This document shows positions 21,641-32,182 of a stretch of DNA of 64,000 nucleotides, one piece after another. The notes below the pieces were generated by a model that had not been told where the DNA came from, ran no database searches, and saw only the letters and a program-made list of their open reading frames with translations. Made by a program: the position numbers and the translations under genes. This stretch comes from Paratinospora sagittata (Eukaryota > Streptophyta > Magnoliopsida > Ranunculales > Menispermaceae), in NCBI GenBank assembly GCA_035771175.1, contig CM069589.1, positions 28,972,201-29,036,200 on the forward strand, given 5' to 3'. How positions within the stretch are numbered: the stretch's first letter is position 1; each line of letters begins with the position of its first letter.

Positions 21641-22904
21641 AAGAAGTGCTCGCTGAAATGCATTGTTCGAGGTTCACTATGCATCCTGGGGAAGACAAGA
21701 TGTACAAGGATGTCAAGCGACAATTCTGGTTTTCTAGAAATGAAGAAGGTTATTGCAGACTTCGTTGCTAGATGTCTCGTTTGCCAGCAAGTAAAGGCAG
21801 AACGCAGACTTCCCTCTGGACTTCTCTAGCCTTTACCTATTGGAGAATGGAAGTGGAAAAATATTGTAATGGATTTTGTCACGGCCTTGCCTTGAAATAA
21901 TAAAGGGCAAGATGCATTCTGGGTTATCATTGACAGACTTACAAAGTCTGCACACTTTTTTCCAATAAAGTTCACAGATAACCCCGCCAAGCTTGCTGAG
22001 TTGTATGAAAAAGAGATCGTACGCCTCCATGGCATACCACTCACGATCGTATTTGATCGAGACCCTCGATTCACATCAAGATTTTGGCAAAGCTTTCATA
22101 GTAGAATGGGCTCCAAGATCACCATGAGCACAACCTTTCACCCTCAGACTGATAAGCAGTCATAACATCTTATCCAGATCTTGGAGGACATGTTACGTGG
22201 GTGCATTTTGGATTTTTGTGACGGATGAGCAAAGCACTTACATTTGGCTGAGTTTGCATACAACAACAGCTACCAAACTAGTATCGGCATGGCACCATAT
22301 GAGGTTTTCTATGGTCGCCCTTGTAGATCTCTGGTATGTTGGTTAGATATGGCAGATCGACTGCAGTTGGGGCCTGAACTAGTTTAAGAGACTTCTGAGA
22401 AGATCACACTAGTAAAGATGCAACTTCGTGTTGCACAAAGTCGCCAAAATAGCTATGCTGACAAGCGGAGACAGCCTCTAGAATTTGATAAGGGGGACTT
22501 GATTTTTCTAGAAATTCAGCCTACAAAAGGGGATCGAAAGAAAGCTCTCCCCACGGTATATCGGTCCATTTCAGATCATTGAACATATTGGAAAACTACC
22601 CTATTGTTTATCCCTTCCATCATCCATGTCTAAGGTTCATGACGTTTTTCACGTATCCATACTTCGAAAGTATCGTCTTGATCTTTCACGTATCATCCCT
22701 CTAGTCAAGGTTCGGGTTGAGGAAGGAAATAAGTATCAGGAGAGAGCGATACAGATTTTGGATAGGAAAACTCAAGAACTAAGGTGACGTAGCATACCAC
22801 TTGTGAAAGTGCTCTGGGATCACCACGAAGTAAAGGAAGCAACATGGGAACTAGAGGCAACAATTAAAGAGAAATACTCTGAATTGTTTTCTAGTAATAA
22901 TTGA
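21641..22904 (+). pseudogene. Tekay-like integrase with chromodomain-like tail
   Basis: H2C2 zinc region: MHCSRFTMHPGEDKMYKDVK...RCLVCQQVKAE. Core: IVMDFVTALP (first Asp), TIVFDRDPRFTSRFW (second Asp), then HPQTDKQS followed directly by TAA at 22163-22165, at the position where the third acidic residue (Glu) is expected. C-terminal part: GMAPYEVFYGRPCRS and, near 22790-22890, RSIPLVKVLWDHHEVKEATWE, the chromodomain-like motif of Tekay/Del elements that is thought to guide insertion. Ends ELFSSNN then TGA around 22902. Confidence 0.87.
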
Positions 22905-23548
22905 TGATGTGATACATTGTACTTTTCACTTATCAATAGAATGGTGGAACTTTGTTTACAATATCGTAATATATTTTTTCATTTAAATAACTTTGCAGAT
23001 GTTTGAAAATAATGTCGAATGAGGTAATGATGCACACATGCAATAGCCTCTTTGGCAACCTGTGGCAACTCCTTCAAGATCTAAGTCAAGCCACAACTAC
23101 TTTGCATCACCAACTTCATTGCCCCACAGACAACGATCCTTATCACCAGAGCGTGCATGGCTTTTTCGTAACAATTTTGTCTGAAACAATCTTGTACTCT
23201 CATCCTGGCAAGATCTCCTACCAAAATTATCAGGGGGTCGGATTTGAGCAACAGCACGAAAAAGCATTCCGCCGCTCAACCTACCTCTCCTGAAACGCTG
23301 CAACTTGGAGAGCCCTACACCACCATCTGTGAGGCAAATGTCGGAACCTTCTGAGTACGAATCCGACTCCATTTGTTTTCCATTGTTTGATGCTATAGAG
23401 GATTTCACCGACCACAATGCTATTCAAGGGCCTTATAGGCACTACCCTGATCTTTCGAGTAATAACGACAGGGTGAATCCCATGCAGACAGCAATCATCA
23501 CTACACAGACTGAATTTCGAGGGTGAAATCCTTTTAAGGGGGGTAGAG
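22905..23548 (+). pseudogene. Extra ORF between integrase and 3' LTR (unrecognised family)
   Basis: After the integrase stop comes about 95 bp ending CTTTGCAG, then ATG at 22999 opening a frame that runs to the LTR with about five stops. Recognisable blocks are SSWQDLLPKLSGGRI, ATARKSIPPLN, SEYESDSICFPLFDA, EDFTDHNAIQGPYRHYP and TEFRG at the polypurine tract. The same blocks in the same order occur in the reverse-strand Tekay-like element at 36970-37608, so the protein was conserved in this lineage. Low-complexity, acidic middle; no domain I can name. GTAATAATT after the integrase stop aligns with GTAAGTGAT in the sister copy and could be a decayed splice donor. Confidence 0.6.
23533..23548 (+). 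other. Polypurine tract
   Basis: TTTAAGGGGGGTAGAG directly precedes the 3' LTR start TGTAATACCC at 23549. Confidence 0.85.
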
Positions 23549-24912
23549 TGTAATACCCTAGGATTGCACACACACACCAAAAAAAAAATTGTTGAACTTC
23601 GGGCACCTACCTGAACGTTCGGGCACTTTTTTCTATAAAAAGAGGGTTCCCCCCCTCATTTTCACACCAAACCAACTCTCATCTTCTTGTTGGAAAACTT
23701 CTCTCTCTCTTTTTTTAGACTCTCTTTTCGAGACTCTCTTCCCGGTGCAACCCGGTTCTGCTCAGGGAAAGGCTCCAGTTCAAGAAGGAGTTATTATTTG
23801 AAGGTGGGGAACTAAACATAGGTTTGTGTGTCTTATAGCTTTTATTAAAGTTTACATTCATTTATCATTATGTCTACTATTCATTTACACTGCATTATTG
23901 CGTATAATGTTCATACCTGTCATACTTATGCCTATATATTTGGAGTTCATGTATTACACTCTTACTATGTCAGATTAGTGGTATCAATCTGACTCAACCA
24001 GACATTGTCTTGTCCTCAGTACCTTTAAATAGTGAATGGGAGGCAGCGTGCTGCTCTAGACGAATGGTACTTAAGTAAACCTCATGTATCACCTCTCAAA
24101 CTGGAGACTGATCTGATTGGTCTTATTTGAAAGTTATCAGCTTGTACAAGTGATACTGAACATCCTAACTTTACACGTGGTGATACTGACCTGATAAGAA
24201 TCACCAGACGTTGCCAAATCTTGTCTAATGTTAGTAAAAACTAGACCTGCTCATGCATTGGCATCAAACATAAACACCACCTACGTATGTAAGTGGTTTA
24301 TGATCCACAAAATAGTTATAAGCAATACTCACTATTATTGATATTTCTCTGAAGAGGGACGTACAATGAGAACTAAGGTTTACCTGGGGATGGACATTTG
24401 AACGTGAATCTAGGGCGTCACTCCTGAGAAGGGACGTACAATGAGAACCCGGCTACACCTGGGGATGGACATTTGTACGTAAACTCAGGCGACGCACAAT
24501 CACGGAACCATTACGGGTCGGTGTCATGCATATATACATGTTGTATTGATTATGATGCTTGTTGTGTATATGTGATATTTGATTATGAAGTTTCCTTTAT
24601 TAATTGTTATATTCATGAAATATTTTACCCACTGGGCGAGTAGCTCACTCCGTTATTATCTAATTTTTCTCAGGAAATTAGGGTGGACTGGGTGGAGGTT
24701 TTTGAGCCCACATTTTGTAACCCTTTGTTTATTCATTGGGGTTTTGGGAGGATGTTCCCTTTACTATTTCATGTACAAAAATATATTCTGAAATTAATGA
24801 AATCAGACTTGTACATAATTGTGTTCCTGCGCACTCGGTTAATGTTATAATGCATTTGTGCCCCGTCCGTAAATGTTTCGCCTGTTTAGGCTCGTCCAGG
24901 CAGGGTGTGACA
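23549..24912 (+). mobile_element. 3' LTR of the Tekay-like element
   Basis: 1364 bp, TGTAATACCC...GTGTGACA. Promoter block: TGAACGTTCGGGC palindrome (about 23612-23624), TATAAAA at 23634-23640. It ends 24912 with the GTAAC target copy after it. Confidence 0.88.
23634..23640 (+). promoter_or_regulatory. Predicted TATA box of the Tekay-type LTR
   Basis: CTATAAAAAGAGGG lies just downstream of a GC-rich palindrome. The same pair is present in the LTR at 3065 (TATAAAA 3138-3144); the LTR at 4304 keeps the TATA box (4364-4370) but lost the palindrome. Confidence 0.6.
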
Positions 24913-24917
24913 GTAAC

Positions 24918-24992
24918 TGTTATAATGGATTCGCGCCCCGTCAGTGAGTGTTCCGTCCGTTTAGAAGCGTCTGGGCAGGGCGGGGTGCGACA
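24918..24992 (+). mobile_element. Solo Tekay-type LTR, right part
   Basis: TGTTATAATGGATTCGCGCC...GGGTGCGACA repeats the last 75 bp of the neighbouring LTR but belongs to the older LTR starting at 3065, because the GTAAC copy (24913-24917) precedes it and CAAAT (24993-24997) follows it. Confidence 0.8.
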
Positions 24993-26036
24993 CAAATCCT
25001 AATGTTTCAACCTGCCAAAGTCATTCCATATATCAATTTCACATAGTCATATTCATTTCACACCTCATCATTAATTTTCCATCCCATTTAATCATTTTTC
25101 TAGCTAAATCTAGGTTTCAAACACAAGTGAGAACTCTTTCATTCTAGTTCTACAATCATTTAAGTTGTTTTCAAGGTGAAGAACAGTGGAAATAGGCTTT
25201 CCTGGCACATTCCCACTAGTACCCACGCCCATTTCATATATCAGAAACCTATGTCTGGTTACTAAAAATATCAATCTATATCCTAAAATTATTCCATCAA
25301 CACCAAAATGCTCAGAATCAATCATATTATCATTCTATAGTCTACAGTTGTTTCACCAGAATTTTCATGTTTTCGGGGGATTTCAAACTTAAATCACCCT
25401 ACCGACAGTTGTTCTGGTGCCAATACAACCAACCAAGTCAATCTAACCATAGGTTTCCACAGCGTAGGAAGTGTTATTCAACATTCGCAACTAGTTTCCT
25501 ATCAAATGGGTTAAAAACCCCATTTTCGAAAATGTTGAAAACACCTCTACTAATAAAATCTAGTCTGAGGGAAAGCTCACACACAACCCAAACATCAATT
25601 TCATGAAGAAATACCATGAAAAACACTTACCAGAGTGTTGATTTGGCTTAGAAATGGTGTTTCCCCTTTTTTTTCTCGTTCTCTGCGTTTTTCTGCGATT
25701 AGGAATGAAAATGGACCAAATAAATCGATTTATGTATCCTTCGCCTCAAAATGTGTGGGAGCCACTGAAATCCAGTTGATTGGATGCAATCTAGTCGACT
25801 GGTTTCGTCTTTTTTTCACTCCATCAGTTATACGACCAAACGAACGTGAAATATACATGTATTATGTATCAAAATGTATGTAAAGGCACACTTTGCACTA
25901 ATTTATGACATAACCAACTATTTTTAATAGGCAAATGTTGAGTTAACACACCTGTCAACCTCTTATACATGTATTATATTCCTCAACATACGTACAAGTC
26001 AACCAAATACGTTGACTAAAAGTACAAGGTGTTACA
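24993..26036 (-). mobile_element. Right part of old reverse-strand LTR (family Y)
   Basis: Ends AAGGTGTTACA at 26036, the reverse of a TGTAACACC start. On the reverse strand, after a leader, GGTAAGTGTTTTTC (about 25630) resembles AGTAAGTGTTTTC in the LTR at 62570 (near 63050), and a palindrome-rich block (AGTCGACTGG, 25772-25802) lies upstream. No coding capacity. The assignment is from ends and local similarity only. Confidence 0.4.
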
Positions 26037-26794
26037 AAGAAGCGTGAGTCACGACCATTGCTAAAATTTCTCAACACAAACTAGAAAATGAAGATTTTGA
26101 TTAAAAAAAAAAAAAAGAAACCTATAAAATGAAGAAGAAGAAGCAGAAATAAAAGATGTTGAGAGAAGTGAGCACCTACGTAACTACTATTTTTATTGGA
26201 AAGGTAATTTCTCCCCTTCACCAATTTCTCCCAAGCTTCTCTTAAAATTTTAATAACACATCTAATTTTTATGTCATATATAGTTTCCACTCATTTAATA
26301 ACTTCTTCTTTCACTGTTTTTATGCTTTTGAAAATCCTTCAGATCCATTGAAGAAAGAGTGCGAAAGAGAGTTATTTGAGCGTTAAAAGGAACTTGAGGA
26401 ACGTGAGTAAAGATGTTAGAACAAAGGACAGTAATGAGACTAATGATTATGAACTATTTTGCCCCTTCCATCATTATTTGTCAAAAGCCCTTTAATTCAA
26501 TTGCCGAAAGATCTTAGTGAACTGAGAGTGCAGAAAAATTATAATTTTTGCTATAAAAAGTTACCATTAATGGGTTATAAATCAATGTTTTCAGTTTTAA
26601 ATATCATTGGTCTGTTTAATTAATTTAATCTTTTATTTAATTAATTATGTTTTATTTGGGGGTTTCTCTTTACTTTAAAACGAACTATGTTGTTTGTGAT
26701 TGTTTATAAATGTTTATGGTTTAGATTTTATTGAAATAAGTTTTGAAAAGAAAATTCTGTCAAAATTAGAAAATTAAGTCGTAAATTTTTCCTT
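26037..26794. other. Unassigned AT-rich sequence, possible body of a Helitron-like element
   Basis: No gene is seen. The only structure is a poly(A) run with A/G-rich flank (26102-26150). It lies directly 5' of a Helitron-like terminus at 26823, so part of it may be that element; a 5' TC end could not be placed. Confidence 0.3.
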
Positions 26795-26823
26795 CACGCG
26801 CAATGCTCGTGCTCATTAACTAG
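26795..26823 (+). mobile_element. Helitron-like 3' terminus
   Basis: CACGCGCAATGCTCGTG (26795-26811) can form a short hairpin (CACG/CGTG with a decayed inner stem), followed 8 bases later by CTAG at 26820-26823 and then T. A hairpin plus CTRR inserted before T is the known Helitron 3' signature. Confidence 0.45.
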
Positions 26824-27115
26824 TATTATAATAAATATACTAGAAAGAGTTCATCACACGGCCATGTTTTGCCAAACTTCTAAAACAATCCCTTTAAACT
26901 TATAGTTATCTCTTATTTTTAAAATTAGTTAGAGTCAAAATGGTAATTTTTAGTAGTTAAATAGCTTCCACTCCTAGTCTCCTACACTTCCTCCGTGTCT
27001 CCTATTTTTATGCCTACACATATTTTTTTTTTCTTTTTTTTTATTTAAATTTTTGTTCTTTTCTTCTATTTTCTATTTTCAAACAAATTAAAATTTTAAA
27101 ATATAAAATATAAAA
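26824..27115. other. Unassigned AT-rich spacer
   Basis: Poly(T) and AT-rich sequence without a gene or repeat that I can identify, between two Helitron-like ends. Confidence 0.3.
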
Positions 27116-27147
27116 GCCATGTGCATCGCACATGCCCCACCTACTAA
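27116..27147 (+). mobile_element. Second Helitron-like 3' terminus
   Basis: CATGTGCATCGCACATG forms a stem of about six pairs (27118-27134), followed by CCCCACCTA and CTAA (27144-27147) before T. It fits the hairpin plus CTRR pattern but is short enough to arise by chance. Confidence 0.35.
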
Positions 27148-27310
27148 TATAAACTAAAAATATATTATAAGATATGAAAAAAAAATAGAAAATGAGATTC
27201 ATGGCTTGAGAGCCCCATGTCACAATATAAGATTCACTAAAATATTTTTATATTATATTATATTAACAAAAAGGTTTTAAGTTCAACTGAATAGGTGTTA
27301 TAGTGGTATA

Positions 27311-27589
27311 ATTATCATAAGAGTAGTCTTATAAAACATGCTTGAAAAACATATTTATGCACTATGTCCTAATGTGCCATTAGATCTTTTATGCACTATG
27401 TCCTAATGGGCCATTGGATCTTCTCATTGTATAATTTAAGGCGATCTAACAACAATTAAGGGCACGCAAGTTAAAAATGAGTGTCTCTAAACATGTTTTT
27501 TTTAAGAAAATATTTTGAAAACACACTTTTCAAATACACTTTGTTGACATTGCCTTTGAAAGTTGTTGGATCATTTCGAATCACCTAGT
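27311..27589 (+). repeat. Left copy of a 280-bp repeat (half of a MITE)
   Basis: It matches 29308-29550: AATTATCATAAGAGTAGT, GCTTGAAAAACATATTTATGC, CTATGTCCTAATG and TTGTTGGATCATTT(C/T)GAATCAC. It contains an extra local duplication of ATGCACTATGTCCTAATG. It stops at the foldback border. Confidence 0.7.
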
Positions 27590-29304
27590 GGGATTTTTAG
27601 AGTTTGGGTCTTGTGGTTATCTTTATCTAGTGCAGTGGTCCCATAGTTTTTAAAATTAGTATTTGGGTCTTCAACTAATCAACTTGTCATAAGTCAATCA
27701 AATTGCAGGTTGTCAAAGAACACATTTAATCATTTTGTCCTTCTCATTTTAACCATTTTTTAAACTAGAATTAAAGTGATTCAAAAAGAGTTAAAATTGA
27801 AAAGTTCTTGACTGGCAATCAGACAACTCAGTAACCGATCGGTGAGTTTTTGGTATATTGTTTGGTCACCGGTGACCAAAAAGTCATTTAAAGCACCTGA
27901 ATTTATAAATCTTCGCTTCCTCTTTCCGACGCATGTTAAATCACTCAAATAGAAGTTAAAACGAAAAAGTTATGATCATTTGAACTTTGTATATTGATGG
28001 GTCAACTCGGTGATCGATCGGTGATTTTTTGGTCTACTCGGTGACCGACCGGTGATTTTCGGTATATCGTTTGACCGATCGATAAGAAAACTTCAAATAC
28101 TTATAACTTTTTCGTTTTAACTCCGATTTAAGTGATTCAAGATGCGTTGGAAAGAGAAATAAAAGATCTACAAATAAAGGTGTTTAAGGGACTTTTCGGT
28201 CACTGAGTGATGAGTTCAGTGGCTGTTAAATGCTAAATGTATGTAAAATCATCAATTTTCGGTCACCGGAGACCAATCCTCGGTGATTTGAAAGTCAGTT
28301 TAACCACCCGATGTTGTAGATTTTTTCTTCTTCTTTTCAACCTATTTTGAATCACTCAAATCGGAGTTAAAACGAAAAAGTTATGGTCATTTGAAGTTTG
28401 CATATTGATTGGTCACCGATCGGTCAACTCAACTCAGTGACCAATCGATGATTTTTTGGTCAACTCGGTGACTGATCGGTAATTTTCGGTATATCGTTTT
28501 ACTGATCGATATGAAAACTTTAAATGGTCATAACGTTTTCGTTTTAACTCTCATTTGTGTGATTCAAGATGCGTTGGAAAGAAGAAGAAAAGATCTACAA
28601 CACCGAGTAGTTTAATTGACTTTCCAATCACTAAGGACCGGTCACCGATGACCAAAAACTGGTGGTTTTACATACATTGAGCGTTTAAAAGCCACCGGAC
28701 CGGTGATCGGTGATCGAAAAGTCACTTAAAGCACCTTGATTTGTATATCTTTTATTCTTCTTTCCAACGCATCTTGAATCATTCCAATCGGAGTTAAAAT
28801 AAAAAAAGTTATGACCATTTGAAGTTTTTTATTGATCGGTCAAATGATATATCGAAAAATAACCAATCGGTCACCGAGTTGACCCATTGGTGACCAATCG
28901 ATATGCAAACTTCAAATGACCGTAACTTTTTTGTTTTAACTCCGATTTGAGTGATTCAACATGCGTTGGAAAGAGGAAGTAAAGATCTACAAATCCAAGT
29001 GTTTTAAATGACTTTTTGGTCACCGGTGACTAAATAATATACCAAAAACTCACCGATCAGTTGCCGAGTTGTCTGATTGCCGGTCAAGAACTTTTTAATT
29101 TCAACTTCTTTTGAATCACTTTAATCCTAGTTTAAAAGATGGTTAAATGATAAGGGCAAAATTGTCAAATGCACTCTTTGACACCCTGCAATTTGATTAA
29201 CTTGTGATAAGTTGATTGGTTGAAGACCCAAATGCTAATTTAGAAAACTATGAGACCTCTGCACTATATAAAGGTAACCACATGACCCAAACTCTAAAAA
29301 TCCC
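27590..29304. mobile_element. Foldback element with alternating inverted units
   Basis: Ends GGGATTTTTAGAGTTTGGGTC and its reverse complement; the arms pair for several hundred bases, including AATCAACTTGTCATAAGTC near the left end. Inside, a unit carrying GTTAAAACGAAAAAGTTATG occurs in alternating orientation at about 27955 (+), 28105 (-), 28368 (+), 28533 (-), 28793 (+), 28922 (-), so the interior is about three head-to-head units of roughly 415 bp. Unit centres are rich in CGGTCACCGATCGGTGA type words. No ORF. A TA flanks each end, possibly the target duplication. Confidence 0.75.
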
Positions 29305-29307
29305 TGT

Positions 29308-29650
29308 AATTATCATAAGAGTAGTGTTATAAAGCACGCTTGAAAAACATATTTATGCACTATGTCCTAATGTGCCATTGGATCTTCTCATTATATAATT
29401 TAAGGTGATTTAACAACAATTAGGAGTACGCACGTAAAAAAATGAGTGTCCCTAAGGTGTTTTTTTTTAATAAAATGTTTTGGAAACATACTTTTTAAAT
29501 ACATTTTGTTCACATTGCCCTTAAAAGTTGTTAGATCATTTTGAATCACGCATAAACACATGATTCGAAGCGATCTAATAATTTTTAAGGGGGCAATGTC
29601 AATAAAGTGTGTTTAAAAAATGTGTTAGTAAATATTACTCTTTTTTAATT
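29308..29650 (+). mobile_element. MITE-like inverted-repeat element
   Basis: Ends are imperfect inverted repeats (AATTATCATAAGAGTA against AATTAAAAAAGAGTAA reversed). The middle is nearly palindromic around ATCACGCATAAACACATGATTC, with the arms TTGCCCTTAAAAGTTGTTAGATC and their complement. About 340 bp, no coding capacity. Its left half is duplicated at 27311-27589. Confidence 0.6.
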
Positions 29651-30028
29651 GTTTTGCTGATTTTGGCAGTAAAGTTTTAAAGAAGTTGGAATAACCCTTA
29701 AAAAAAAAATTAATAAGTTGGAATAAAATAGGACAAAGAGGTAACTTAGAAACGTGTTTTGCCATCATATTTTATAATTTTTGGCGGATTGAAATTTTTA
29801 TTGCGCAAGTAGATATCCAGCTGAAAAATCACCTGCGAGGAGTGGTGCCTTGGGTTGGCGAGAGAACCTTCGTCTTCCTCTTCATCTTCTCATACAAAAT
29901 CTTTTGAGAAAACTCATTACAGTTCTGTTCGCAACATCCATCTTCTACTTTTTCCCTCACCTTCACTAGAAGATTGTACAAAGTGAGTTAATATCTTAGC
30001 CCCGATGGTGCTGTCAAGGGGTTGAAGT
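29651..30028 (+). other. Upstream region and probable 5' UTR of the PPR gene
   Basis: Contains an AT-rich stretch and a CT-rich segment (about 29870-29900) ahead of the start codon. An upstream ATG at 30004 opens a seven-codon frame ending TGA at 30022-30024, just before the ATG at 30029. Confidence 0.4.
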
Positions 30029-32182
30029 ATGTCATATCTTTCTCCCTCTTCTTCACGAGCATCTGCTGCTTTAATTCATGAAATGGGTGCAGCTAATTTC
30101 GAGAATTTCGTGAAAGATCGATGTAAATCAGAAACTCTTAATCTTGAAGAGGCATTGGGCTTGTTTCATTCAAATGCAACCCAAGCCCTCTATTTGGTCT
30201 TTCAATCGATTTTTAGGAACCATCACAAAGATGAAACACTACTCCAAGGTTCTTTCCCTTGTGAAACTAATGGGCTCTACAGGAATCCAATCAGATGTAG
30301 TCACTCTTAACATGTTGATAAACTGTTTCTGCAAAATGGGTCGAGTGGATTTGGGTTTTTCTGTTTTAGGAAGCATTTTTAAACGTGGTTTTGAAACACA
30401 AGTCATAACTCTCTGCACTCTGCTAAGAGGGCTCTGTTTGGAGAAGAAAATGGCGGAGGCAATGGCATTGTTTAACAAAATTTTGGAAAATGGTTATCCA
30501 TGCAATGAAGTCACGTATAGTACAGTTATTGAAGGGCTTTGTAAAGCTAGAAAAATGAGTGAGGCTCTTGAGTTGCTAAAAGTTATGAAAAAAGGAAAGT
30601 ATTATGAGCCTTCTTTAATTATGTATAATTCAATTATTGATGGTCTTTGCAAGGATAAACAGATAGGTGAAGCCTTAAAGCTTTTTCAAGAAATGATTGA
30701 GAAAAGCTTTATTATGCCTACTGTATATACTTACAGCTCTTTGATTCAAGGGTTTTGCAGTTTAGGCATGTGGGAAGAAGCTAAAATATTTCTTGATGAG
30801 ATGGGCAATCGTGGAATCTCACCAAATGTTGTAACCTTCACAGTTATGGTGGATGCGCTTTGCAAAGAAGGGAGAATAAAAGAAGCAGTTGAGCTATTTG
30901 AGGAAATGACTGAAAGAGGTGTGAAGCCTAATGTCAAAACTTACAGTTCTTTGATTCATGGATTTGCAATTCTGGTAGATGGGAAGAAGCCATGAGGCTT
31001 CTTGGAGACATGTTGAGACACAAAATCTCACCAAATGTAGTAACCTACAATATTATGATGGATTCCCTTTGTAAAGAAGGGAGGACTACTGAAGCACTCA
31101 AACTATTAGATGTAATGACTCAAAGAGGTGAAAAACCTGATGTTTTCACATATAGCTCGTTGATTCATGGATTATGCATTTGTGGGCAGTGGAAAAAAGG
31201 AATGAGGTTGTTCTACGAGATGTTTGATCATAAAATCGCACCAAATGTGCATACGTATAGTATTTTGATCGATGCTCTTTGCAAAGAAGGAATGGCCAAG
31301 GAAGCACATGAACTGTTGGAGTTGATGATCCGAAAAGGTGAGGAGCCTAACATAGTTACACTCAGCTCATTGATGGATGGTTATTGTTTGCAAGGTGACA
31401 TGCAACAGGCAATAAAAGTTTTCAATTCAATGTTAAATGGTGGTCATGAACCTAATATATTTACCTATAACATATTGATCAATGGCTATTGCAAGGTTAG
31501 GAAATTAGACGAGGCGTTTTCACTATTTAGAGGTATGAGTCAGAAGGGATTGATGCCTAATACTATTACCTATAATATCCTTATAGGTGGGCTGTGCAAG
31601 GTTGGGAGACTTACCAATGCACAGGAGCTTTTTGAGAAAATGAATCATAATGGCCCAAGTCCAAATCTTTTCACGTATAGTATATTAATAGATGGTTTGT
31701 TCACTAATGGCAGTTTTGATGAGGCAATGAATTTATTTCATGCTATGGAAACAAGTGGAACGAAAGGTAACATTGTCATCTACAACACCATTATTGACTA
31801 TATGTGCAAAGCTAGAAACCTAAAGGGAGCAAGGGAATTATTTTGTAGCCTCTTTGCTAAAAACTTGCAGCCAGATATTAAAACTTATACCTCCATGATC
31901 AATGGTTTTCTTAAAGAGAGAATGGGAAAGGAAGCTGAAGATTTGTTCAATGAAATGAGGGCGAAAGGCTCCACTCCGAATGATGTCACATTCAATATCA
32001 TGGTTCAAGGACTTATCAATATGAATGATGTCGATAAGGCAATGCAATTTCTTAATGAAATGATCACAAAGGGTTTATTACCAGATTCTGAAACCACATC
32101 AATGATTGTGGATTTGCTTGCAGTTGATGGATCAAGTCATGAATGCAAGGAAATGCTTAGACAGTTTCTTTGCAAAGGATGA
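30029..32182 (+). pseudogene. P-class PPR protein, Restorer-of-fertility-like, with two cancelling frameshifts
   Basis: About 717 codons. The N-terminus (Ser/Arg-rich, likely organelle targeting) and LNLEEALGLF are in frame with 30029; from about 30161-30168 reading continues in the next frame (QMQPKPSIWSFNRFLGTITK), and near 30962-30975 it returns by loss of one base. The body is about 18 degenerate 35-residue repeats of the type V.TY..LI.GLCK.G...EA..LF..M...G..P(N/D). Such proteins bind organellar RNA one base per repeat; the close spacing, LEEAL start and lack of E/DYW domains fit the RFL subgroup, usually mitochondrial. No introns needed. As written it cannot yield the full protein, so either a pseudogene or two sequencing errors. 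Confidence 0.85.

Larger units (their letters stand above)
4304..24912 (+). mobile_element. Degenerate full-length Tekay-like chromovirus (Ty3/Gypsy), with nested insertions
   Basis: The element is bounded by TGTAATACCC...GTGTGACA and by GTAAC target duplications. Order: 5' LTR (4304-5119 plus 14903-15416), Met-tRNA primer site at 15422, leader with an extra ORF, gag-protease, RT-RNase H, integrase with chromodomain-like tail, extra 3' ORF, polypurine tract, 3' LTR (23549-24912). The order protease-RT-RNase H-integrase defines Ty3/Gypsy; the VLFDSGATHSFIS protease motif and the C-terminal VKVLWDHHEVKEATWE motif point to the Tekay/Del chromovirus lineage. About 9.8 kb of the span is a later insertion within the 5' LTR. 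Numerous stops show it is inactive. Confidence 0.85.

Noticed and set aside
23097..23580. Two reverse ORFs of about 100 codons
   Set aside because: They overlap the conserved plus-strand extra ORF; the conserved blocks are on the plus strand.
29870..29900. CT-rich segment as a core promoter of the PPR gene
   Set aside because: CT-rich stretches are common in plant 5' UTRs; without a start-site map I cannot assign it.
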